Source: JANRKH01 sp033761815 (GTDB lineage: Bacteria > Pseudomonadota > Alphaproteobacteria > Rickettsiales > Rickettsiaceae). From it: a DNA stretch of 5,426 bases. Below are positions 1 through 5,426 of the stretch, piece by piece; position 1 is the first letter of the stretch; each line of letters opens with the position of its first letter. Location of the stretch: the NCBI GenBank assembly GCA_033761815.1, contig JANRMF010000098.1, forward strand, positions 1-5,426, read 5' to 3'. A program made the translations under genes and the position numbers. The notes beneath the pieces were generated by a model. The model saw nothing but the letters and a program-made list of their open reading frames with translations, ran no database searches and was not told the DNA's origin.

Positions 1-3
1 AGA

Positions 4-1167
4 TTAAATACTAGAATCATCGCCTGAGGAACTATCTTCTGATATTGAGCCTAAAAAACCCCACTTTACTAAGGCTTCATATAGATCTGTACCTGAAAAT
101 TGCCTATTTTCCTGCAGTATGCAATCTGCCATATTTTCAGATTCTAGCCCCCTTTGTCCTTGGGGCTCTCGCTGAGCCTCATTTTTTAATGGAGCGCACG
201 GAGAATCATTATCTATATACTCTCCTATATCTGGATTTTTTAGGTATTCCTCAAGCAATAAACCTTCTTCTTCTTCGAGTAAATATAGATCTTTAGTCCT
301 TTCCACTTCCCATTTTTTTATATAGTGGGATTCTAAAATTTTCATTTCAGATTCGCTCAAGCTCGTTGGGTTAATGATGAGTTTAAGTTTTGCCTCTTTA
401 AATTGGTTTATATTATTCCTCAATGCATCAGACACATCAGAATCTTCAGTAATCGTTTGGAAGCTTGTGATAGAAGGGTTATTCTTTATCATTTTAATAA
501 TGTTAGAACGAGTAAAAATTGAGGACCGATCAAAATCAGAGATAACTTTAATCAGAGACTTGTTATACGAAATCTTTATCGCAAAATTATTGCGTAAATT
601 CACATTATGTATACTACTTTTAACTTCTGCAAATTTGGCGCCCAAAATCCTTAAACTATGGTTTTTTGCAATAGCATCTCCGATACGAGAGAGCCCATCA
701 TAACCTAAGTGAAAATTATGAGAAATATCAAGATACTCAAGATGATCTAGATTCTTGATTAAAGCTTTAATATCAAAAGAAGCGGAGTAGCTCAAAATAT
801 TGCAAGATATACTGAGGTATCTTAGATTTTTGTGAACAAAGAGCCCGTCTTTTATAATCCTAATACCAACATCATTTATGTTGCAAATAGATAGGTTTAG
901 ATAAAGTATATTTGGACTATTCTTGAGACAATCCGCAAGTAAAGAAGCGGCCTCAGATTTTGCAAATATTGGATTCATGGATAAATCTAGACAAATAATC
1001 GAAGAGTTAGTGTGTAGATTTTCAAAAAGAAATCTCATATTCTCGGAAATCTCTTTAAGAGGAAGGCGAATTTTGCATACATAATCAAGCGATGCTATTT
1101 TTCCTAAATTCATAGAACTAGAATCGTTGCCATTCATATCAAGCTCAAGAAGTCTCTGTTTTGTCAT
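4..1167 (-). CDS. Leucine-rich-repeat protein of unknown function, possible effector
   Basis: A 387-residue protein; I do not recognise a named family. Residues about 54-180 hold four to five LRRs of the ribonuclease-inhibitor-like type, with a LxxLxLxxN core. Their first hydrophobic positions are I57, I87, L115, L143 and L172, a 28-30 residue period; the clearest cores are CLDLSMN, YLSISCN and YLDISHN. Residues 181-290 are not clearly repetitive. Residues 285-310 form a Leu/Glu-rich, probably helical stretch containing LLEEEEGLLLEEYL. The C-terminus is acidic and Ser-rich (SEDSSSGDDSS). No signal peptide or membrane segment is visible, so the protein is either cytosolic or exported by a leaderless route. 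The ATG at 1167 has no clear Shine-Dalgarno sequence in front; Met11 is the next possible start. It lies 104 bases after sucB on the same strand. LRR proteins usually bind other proteins, and those of intracellular bacteria are often suspected effectors; that role is inference here. The frame is intact and the stop TAA is at 6-4. Confidence 0.85.
   Translation of the reverse strand: MTKQRLLELDMNGNDSSSMNLGKIASLDYVCKIRLPLKEISENMRFLFENLHTNSSIICLDLSMNPIFAKSEAASLLADCLKNSPNILYLNLSICNINDVGIRIIKDGLFVHKNLRYLSISCNILSYSASFDIKALIKNLDHLEYLDISHNFHLGYDGLSRIGDAIAKNHSLRILGAKFAEVKSSIHNVNLRNNFAIKISYNKSLIKVISDFDRSSIFTRSNIIKMIKNNPSITSFQTITEDSDVSDALRNNINQFKEAKLKLIINPTSLSESEMKILESHYIKKWEVERTKDLYLLEEEEGLLLEEYLKNPDIGEYIDNDSPCAPLKNEAQREPQGQRGLESENMADCILQENRQFSGTDLYEALVKWGFLGSISEDSSSGDDSSI
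146..180. repeat. G+C-rich patch with two competing hairpins inside the LRR gene
   Basis: In the plus strand, AGCCCC (146-151) pairs with GGGGCT (162-167), and GGCTC (164-168) pairs with GAGCC (174-178) over a 5-base loop. The two stems share bases, so only one can form at a time. 23 of these 35 bases are G or C, in an otherwise AT-rich gene. In protein terms it covers residues 330-341, a Gln/Arg/Gly/Pro-containing stretch just before the C-terminal tail. It could be the remnant of a small palindromic insertion kept in frame, as known from Rickettsia palindromic elements, but no match to a known element was recognised. Confidence 0.35.
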
Positions 1168-1182
1168 AGTTTATGTATTCAG

Positions 1183-1199
1183 TTCATCTAAAAGATGAA
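1183..1199 (-). other. Small perfect hairpin in the leader of the LRR gene
   Basis: TTCATC, loop TTTTA, GATGAA on the minus strand: a perfect 6-bp stem with a 5-base loop, 16 bases before the LRR gene ATG. No T-run follows on either strand, so it is not an intrinsic terminator. It could shape the 5' leader of the LRR mRNA or be chance; the stem is AT-rich and weak. The place where a Shine-Dalgarno would be expected, between the hairpin and the ATG, has none. Confidence 0.35.
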
Positions 1200-1211
1200 G
1201 CTTAGAGGTTC

Positions 1212-1263
1212 AAAAGAGAAAGGGCCTAAGTTAAAAAGTAAATTACAAGACCATCCAAAGCCC
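1212..1263 (-). terminator. Weak terminator-like structure after sucB
   Basis: Starting 8 bases after the sucB stop, GGGCTT (1263-1258) can pair with AGGCCC (1227-1222), including one G-T wobble. A pyrimidine-rich, T-heavy run (TTTCTCTTTT, 1221-1212) follows. The 30-base loop is much larger than in a typical intrinsic terminator, so this is a tentative call. If it works, the LRR gene needs its own promoter; if not, it can be read through from sucAB. Confidence 0.2.
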
Positions 1264-1271
1264 CTATTAGT

Positions 1272-2486
1272 CTATAAATCTAGAAGTAATCGCTCTGGAT
1301 TTTCTATGGCTTCTTTGATTTTTACCAAAAATGTAACAGCTTCTTTGCCATCTATCATTCTATGATCATAAGACAAAGCAACATACATCATCGGTCTTAT
1401 CTCAATTTTGCCATTGACAACAACAGGTCTTTCCATAGTTTTGTGCATTCCAAGAATTCCAGACTGCGGGGGGTTGATGATAGGAGTAGACATTAGTGAG
1501 CCATATACTCCCCCGTTGGTTATTGAGAATGTACCCCCCGTTAAGTCAGACATTGAGAGCTTTCCGGTCTTTGCCTTTTGCCCAAATTCTGCTATTGCCT
1601 TTTCGGTTTGGGCAAAAGATAGTAAGTCAGCATCTCTTAGCACGGGAACAACAAGACCTTGGTCAGTTCCTACTGCAACACCTATATCATAAAAGTTTTT
1701 GTAAATAATTGTCTGACCATCAATTTGCGCATTAACAGAAGGGATTTCCTTAAGAGCTTTAATGGCAGCCTTAATGAAGAAAGACATAAACCCAAGCTTA
1801 ACCCCATGTTTCTTCTCAAATTGCTCTTTATATCTAGTTCTGAGTTCTATAACATTAAACATGTCTATTTCGTTGAATGTCGTTAATATTGCTGCCGTAT
1901 TTTGAGAATCCTTCAGCCTCTGCGCAATAGTTGCACGAAGGCGAGACATAGGCACCCTCTCCTCGCTACGTCCGCTTCTTGGAGCATCTACTGCTATTTT
2001 AGGGCTAGAGGCGCCAGATGGAGCACTTGATGAGCCTATCACATCTGCCTTAGTGATCCTGCCATCCTTACCAGTTCCTGCTATTGCCGAAACATCAACA
2101 GAATTTTCTTTTGCAATTTTCTGAGCAGAAGGAGAAAGAATGGGAGCGCCGCCAGCATTAGAGACTTGGGGAGCTTGTGAGGCAGCATTTGCCGCCTGAG
2201 AACTCGCATCAGCTTTTATAGCCGAGTTATTTTCAGCAGCATTAGAGGCCCCTTCCGAAATTGACCCAATTTGATCTCCGACCTTCACGCTTGAGCCTTC
2301 ATTATGGAGTATTTCTGTCAAAACTCCCGCCGAAGGTGCGTTTACCTCAAGAGTAACCTTCTCGGTTTCTAGTTCAACAATCAACTCATCTAGCTTAACG
2401 CTATCCCCAGCTTTTTTGTGCCATTTAGCTATTGTTGCCTCTGAAACTGATTCACCTAATGCTGGTACTACTATTTTTACTGTCAT
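1272..2486 (-). CDS. sucB: 2-oxoglutarate dehydrogenase E2, dihydrolipoyllysine succinyltransferase
   Basis: E2 core of the 2-oxoglutarate dehydrogenase complex, in the cytoplasm. It accepts the succinyl group from E1 on a lipoyl-lysine and transfers it to CoA, giving succinyl-CoA for the TCA cycle. The protein has 404 residues, the normal length (about 405 in E. coli). Domains in order: lipoyl domain, residues 2-78, with the lipoylated Lys43 in ETEKV (the family more often has ETDKV, a conservative change); Ala/Ser/Gln-rich linker, 79-112; peripheral subunit-binding domain, about 114-151 (SPSAQKIA, then GTGKDGRITKADV); second Ser/Ala/Pro linker, 152-172; catalytic acyltransferase domain, about 175-404. 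The active-site motif SYDHRMIDG has His375 and Asp379. A single lipoyl domain, the near-normal length and the sucA neighbour favour succinyltransferase over the pyruvate complex E2 (aceF/pdhC). The ATG is preceded by AGGAG with a 6-base spacer. sucA ends 12 bases upstream, so the two genes are very probably co-transcribed. Stop codon TAG. Confidence 0.97.
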   Translation of the reverse strand: MTVKIVVPALGESVSEATIAKWHKKAGDSVKLDELIVELETEKVTLEVNAPSAGVLTEILHNEGSSVKVGDQIGSISEGASNAAENNSAIKADASSQAANAASQAPQVSNAGGAPILSPSAQKIAKENSVDVSAIAGTGKDGRITKADVIGSSSAPSGASSPKIAVDAPRSGRSEERVPMSRLRATIAQRLKDSQNTAAILTTFNEIDMFNVIELRTRYKEQFEKKHGVKLGFMSFFIKAAIKALKEIPSVNAQIDGQTIIYKNFYDIGVAVGTDQGLVVPVLRDADLLSFAQTEKAIAEFGQKAKTGKLSMSDLTGGTFSITNGGVYGSLMSTPIINPPQSGILGMHKTMERPVVVNGKIEIRPMMYVALSYDHRMIDGKEAVTFLVKIKEAIENPERLLLDL

Positions 2487-2492
2487 TTTCTT

Positions 2493-2497
2493 CTCCT
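2493..2497 (-). promoter_or_regulatory. Ribosome binding site of sucB in the 12-base sucA-sucB gap
   Basis: AGGAG on the minus strand, starting two bases after the sucA TAA stop, with 6 bases to the sucB ATG. Terminating ribosomes would cover it, so translational coupling of E1 and E2 synthesis is likely (inference). Confidence 0.75.
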
Positions 2498-2498
2498 G

Positions 2499-5192
2499 TT
2501 ATTTAAGGGCTTTGTTAATTAAATCTTGTTGCTCTTTTGCGTGGACACTTGCATATCCAGTAGCAGGTGATGCGGACTCTTTCCTGCTAACACACTGAAT
2601 TTTCTCGAGCGGGCCAGAATTAGCATATCTTGTTTTCAAAAATTGCCATACTCCCATATTTTCTGGCTCTTCCTGACACCACACTAACTCTTTAGCAGAT
2701 GCGTATTTCGCAAGCTCTTTATTTAGAGCCTCCTGCGGGAAGGGGTATAATTGCTCTATTCTAATTATAGCCAGATCTTTTTGGTTGTTTTTTTGCCTTG
2801 CTTCAAATAGATCGTAATATATTTTTCCGCTACATAATATGACCTTGCGGATTTGATCATAAGAACTAATATCATCTCCATAGATTGCTTTAAACCCAGT
2901 CCCCACTTCAATTTCAGATATTTTTGAAATCGCAAGACTATGCCTAAAAATTGACTTAGGAGACATAATTATTAGGGGTTTGCGCACCGCTCTTAATTGC
3001 TGCCTTCTGAGTAAATGAAAAATATTAGCAGGCGTTGTTGGATAAGCAACTTGAATATTATCTTCTGCGCATAATTGTAGATATCTCTCGAGCCTTGCCG
3101 AGGAATGTTCCGGCCCCTGCCCCTCATAACTGTGAGGCAACAACATTACAAGCCCCGAGAGCTTAAGCCATTTGGTTTCCATGGATGATATAAATTGATC
3201 TATAATAATTTGCGCCCCATTTGAAAAGTCTCCAAATTGAGCCTCCCAAATTACTAAAGATTTTGGATTTGCCATAGAATATCCGAGCTCAAAACCAAGA
3301 ACAGCATATTCTGATAGGTTACTATCATGAACTTCATATTTTGCAGATTGGTTGATCTGGGATAAAGGAATAAATCTAGCGCCACTATTTTGATCATGCA
3401 AAACTGAGTGTCTATGAGAGAAAGTTCCCCTTCCAGCATCTTGGCCTATCAATCTAATTGGAAAACCTTCTTTCAACAGAGTCCCGAATGCAAGCTGCTC
3501 AGCGGTTGCCCAGTCAATAATAGATTCATTGTTAAAATCTTTGAGTCTTTTATCAAATAGCTTTTGTAATTTGGGGTTGATTGCAAAATTTTTTGGGAAA
3601 GTACTTAGCGCGGTCAATAAATCTGATATAATTGGGCGAGCAACACCAGTTGCAAGAGTCTTGTCACTTTCAGTCTCTGAGCGCGAGTAACTTGCCCAAA
3701 TACCAGAAAAATCAAGACTTGGCACAGTATAATCTTTCGCCTTATTGTAAGCATCTTCAAGAGACGCCCAAAATTCTGACTCAATTTTCTCAAACTCAGC
3801 CTTACCAAGAACGCCCTCTTTCTCCAACTTCTCAAGATATATTCTTGCAGGGTTAGTTTTGTTCTTAATGATAGAATACATAACTGGTTGAGTATACATT
3901 GGCTCATCGCCTTCATTATGTCCATATTTTCTATAACATATAATCTCCAGTACCGCATCTTTTTTATACCTGGCGCGATACTCCATCAAAAGCCTAGTTG
4001 CTTTTTGTACTGCCTCAATATCATCACCATTAACATGAATAATCGGCGCGCCAATTATCTTTGCAACTTCAGATGAGTATCTGGAAGCTTTATGCCCATC
4101 TTTGGGGTTTGCAGTAAAGCCAACTTGATTATTTACGATAATATGAAAAATACCTCCCACATCAAAAGCATCAAGAACAGACATAGAAAGACTTTCGGTC
4201 ACAACCCCTTGTCCGCAAAATGCCGCATCTCCATGCACCAAAATAGTCATAGATTTTTGCCTTGAAGGATCTTGCGAAAGATCTTGCCTTGCTCTAGTAT
4301 TGCCAGCAGCAACTGGGTTTACAGCTTCGAGGTGAGAGGGGTTGCAAGCAAGGCTGAGGTGCATTTTTTGCCCATATTTTGTAGTAACATCATGAGAATA
4401 TCCCATATGATATTTCACATCTCCAGAAAGCCCTAGGCTACTGGGAATGGAATATACTCCCATAAACTCCCCAAATAAAGCTTCATATGGTTTGGCAAGA
4501 ACTCTTGCGAGCGTATTGAGCCTACCCCTGTGAGCCATTCCGATTACAACATTTTCTATACCAAAACTGCCCGATATTTCAATCGCATTTTTCGTGCTCA
4601 CAACAGATGCATCCCCGCCTTCAACAGAAAATCTCTTTGCACCGGGAAATTTTTTATGAATAAATTGCTCGAAACTATCTATCTTTACTAGCTCTGTTAG
4701 CATCTCAATTTTTTGCTCCTTAGAAAAACTACTTACGCACAACTCTTCATAACGATTATAAAGCCACTCTTTTTCGCTCTCTGAGTAAACATGAGCAAAT
4801 TCAACACCGGTAGTTGAGGTATATAAGCAAAGTTTTGGGTGAGATGGATCTATGCCGAGCTCCAGGATTGATTTTGGAAGATCTAAACCAAGAGGGTCAA
4901 GCTTTGCAGCTAAATGTCCGAGGGTTCTTAAATTGTCGATATGGAGGGTCTCTTCTTTGACCTCAGTAGCAGCCACAGCAACTGGATTTGCAGGCTCATT
5001 TGACTCAGTGATTATTTTGCTTGAGACCTTCTCCCAGGATGGATGTTTTGAATCAGATGATACTTCAGAAAAAAAACTGCGCCACTCCGCGCTCACTGAG
5101 TTCGGGTCTTGTGCATATTTCTGATACATCTCCTCAATAAAAACAGCGTTAGATGCAAATAAATAAGTATCTTCTGAGAATTTTTGCTTCAC
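2499..5192 (-). CDS. sucA: 2-oxoglutarate dehydrogenase E1 component (thiamine diphosphate dependent)
   Basis: Decarboxylates 2-oxoglutarate on thiamine diphosphate and reductively succinylates the lipoyl group of SucB; this is the committed step of the complex. The protein has 897 residues, a little shorter than E. coli SucA (933), with both ends intact. The N-terminal segment at residues 7-41 (YLFASNAVFIEEMY, then EWRSFF) is the typical E1o start, thought to bind the complex core. Then come the first catalytic half with GMAHRGRLN (218-226, His221), CNPSHLEAVNP (283-293, His287), the cofactor motif HGDAAFCGQG (320-329) with NNQVGFT (354-360), and YGHNEGDEP (423-431). The transketolase-like pyrimidine domain has GQDAGRGTFSHRH (583-595), WEAQFGDFSNGAQ (649-661) and LLPHSYEGQGPEHSSARLER (684-703). 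The C-terminal domain ends with WCQEEPENMG (838-847). No active-site motif is missing. The start is GTG (5192-5190), supported by AAAGGA upstream with an 8-base gap and by the N-terminal family motif beginning within 10 residues. It is the first gene of sucAB. Confidence 0.98.
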   Translation of the reverse strand: MKQKFSEDTYLFASNAVFIEEMYQKYAQDPNSVSAEWRSFFSEVSSDSKHPSWEKVSSKIITESNEPANPVAVAATEVKEETLHIDNLRTLGHLAAKLDPLGLDLPKSILELGIDPSHPKLCLYTSTTGVEFAHVYSESEKEWLYNRYEELCVSSFSKEQKIEMLTELVKIDSFEQFIHKKFPGAKRFSVEGGDASVVSTKNAIEISGSFGIENVVIGMAHRGRLNTLARVLAKPYEALFGEFMGVYSIPSSLGLSGDVKYHMGYSHDVTTKYGQKMHLSLACNPSHLEAVNPVAAGNTRARQDLSQDPSRQKSMTILVHGDAAFCGQGVVTESLSMSVLDAFDVGGIFHIIVNNQVGFTANPKDGHKASRYSSEVAKIIGAPIIHVNGDDIEAVQKATRLLMEYRARYKKDAVLEIICYRKYGHNEGDEPMYTQPVMYSIIKNKTNPARIYLEKLEKEGVLGKAEFEKIESEFWASLEDAYNKAKDYTVPSLDFSGIWASYSRSETESDKTLATGVARPIISDLLTALSTFPKNFAINPKLQKLFDKRLKDFNNESIIDWATAEQLAFGTLLKEGFPIRLIGQDAGRGTFSHRHSVLHDQNSGARFIPLSQINQSAKYEVHDSNLSEYAVLGFELGYSMANPKSLVIWEAQFGDFSNGAQIIIDQFISSMETKWLKLSGLVMLLPHSYEGQGPEHSSARLERYLQLCAEDNIQVAYPTTPANIFHLLRRQQLRAVRKPLIIMSPKSIFRHSLAISKISEIEVGTGFKAIYGDDISSYDQIRKVILCSGKIYYDLFEARQKNNQKDLAIIRIEQLYPFPQEALNKELAKYASAKELVWCQEEPENMGVWQFLKTRYANSGPLEKIQCVSRKESASPATGYASVHAKEQQDLINKALK

Positions 5193-5200
5193 GAATAATT

Positions 5201-5206
5201 TCCTTT
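5201..5206 (-). promoter_or_regulatory. Ribosome binding site of sucA
   Basis: AAAGGA on the minus strand lies 8 bases before the GTG at 5192. It decides the unusual GTG start: no in-frame ATG alternative nearby has such a site, and the protein family motif begins a few codons later. Confidence 0.7.
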
Positions 5207-5226
5207 AAAATTTTAATTTTACATAA

Positions 5227-5259
5227 ATTGTAGTATATTTTTTTATCAATATAAAGCAA
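5227..5259 (-). promoter_or_regulatory. Possible sigma70-type promoter for sucAB
   Basis: On the minus strand, TTGCTT (5259-5254) is followed after 16 bases by TATACT (5237-5232), a five-of-six match to TATAAT; the -35 match is weak (three of six). An overlapping TACAAT (5232-5227) and TTGATA (5249-5244) are also present, but they are only 11 bases apart and so cannot pair with each other. Initiation near 5225 would give a leader of about 33 bases before the GTG. The whole stretch is very AT-rich, so chance matches are easy. Confidence 0.35.
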
Positions 5260-5314
5260 AATGAGCCGTTGCGGAATTTTAAAATCTAACGACTGCATAT
5301 TTGACTCAGTAACC

Positions 5315-5426
5315 TCAGTTTGACGTAAGAGCCATATATTCCTGCTGTAATTTATTGCTAATTCTAATCGATGGCTTCCTTGGGCGGAAGCAATAAGCGA
5401 TGAGGCCTGCTATAAGATTTGCGAAT
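5315..5426 (-). mobile_element. C-terminal end of a transposase, IS982-like, runs off the right edge
   Basis: Read leftwards from 5425, the frame is open for 36 codons and ends at TGA (5317-5315). The visible peptide begins FANLIAGLIAYCFRPRKPSI, followed by a short Gln/Asn-containing tail. A hydrophobic NLxAGLIAY helix followed by a basic KPSI turn resembles the extreme C-terminus of DDE transposases of the IS982 type. This is from memory of the family and not from a search. The catalytic residues would lie outside the window, so it cannot be said whether the element is intact. It has the same orientation as sucA, with its stop 122 bases upstream of the sucA start. An IS end (terminal inverted repeat) should lie between the stop and the sucA promoter region, but I could not identify it without the other end. 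A chance open frame of 36 codons is possible, but the motif makes that less likely. Confidence 0.6.

Noticed and set aside
374..703. Plus-strand open frame of 109 codons opposite the LRR gene
   Set aside because: It lies antisense within the LRR gene, has no ribosome binding site noticed and no recognisable motif; the minus-strand protein shows clear LRR periodicity over the same bases.
1368..1394. Possible pyruvate dehydrogenase E2 instead of SucB, since both share the DHRxxDG motif
   Set aside because: The adjacent gene is clearly the 2-oxoglutarate type E1 (single-chain, SucA motifs), and the length and single lipoyl domain fit SucB.
3614..3958. Minus-strand open frame of 114 codons in another frame inside sucA
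   Set aside because: It overlaps well-conserved SucA sequence and its product looks like an out-of-frame shadow.
5205..5216. Perfect 12-base palindrome TTAAAATTTTAA beside the sucA ribosome binding site
   Set aside because: Made of A and T only in a nearly pure A+T stretch, so chance is a sufficient explanation; no operator family recognised.
5352..5396. Inverted repeats TTATTGCT/AGCAATAA and GCTTCC/GGAAGC near the right edge
   Set aside because: Both lie within the transposase coding end, compete for the same bases and have no T-run; probably incidental, though an IS-internal structure cannot be excluded.

Overview
This AT-rich window carries, all on the minus strand, a sucA-sucB pair (E1 and E2 of the 2-oxoglutarate dehydrogenase complex), then a gene for a leucine-rich-repeat (LRR) protein. 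Upstream of sucA is the last part of a probable transposase. SucA and SucB look alphaproteobacterial. The low G+C, the adjacent sucAB pair, the LRR protein and the insertion-sequence remnant together suggest an intracellular symbiont or pathogen of the Rickettsiales type. That placement is an inference from sequence character; nothing in the window names the species.

Layout in the direction of transcription (right to left): the transposase C-terminus (5426-5315) enters from the right edge and stops. A 122-base gap (5314-5193) holds a possible sigma70-type promoter and a good ribosome binding site for sucA. sucA (5192-2499) starts with GTG. After only 12 bases, which contain the sucB ribosome binding site, comes sucB (2486-1272). 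A 104-base gap (1271-1168) contains a weak terminator-like structure and a small perfect hairpin. Then comes the LRR gene (1167-4), whose stop codon lies almost at the left edge.

How they work together: SucA decarboxylates 2-oxoglutarate on thiamine diphosphate. SucB takes the succinyl group on its lipoyl arm and passes it to CoA. The E3 subunit (dihydrolipoamide dehydrogenase) and succinyl-CoA synthetase (sucCD) are not in the window. The LRR protein has no evident metabolic link to sucAB. It looks like an accessory gene, possibly host-interacting, placed downstream of a core operon. No CRISPR array, tRNA or rRNA was seen. I did not find a clear new multi-gene system. The points most worth a second look are the LRR protein, with its unrecognised acidic C-terminal region and a G+C-rich hairpin patch inside the gene, and the transposon remnant next to the sucA promoter region.
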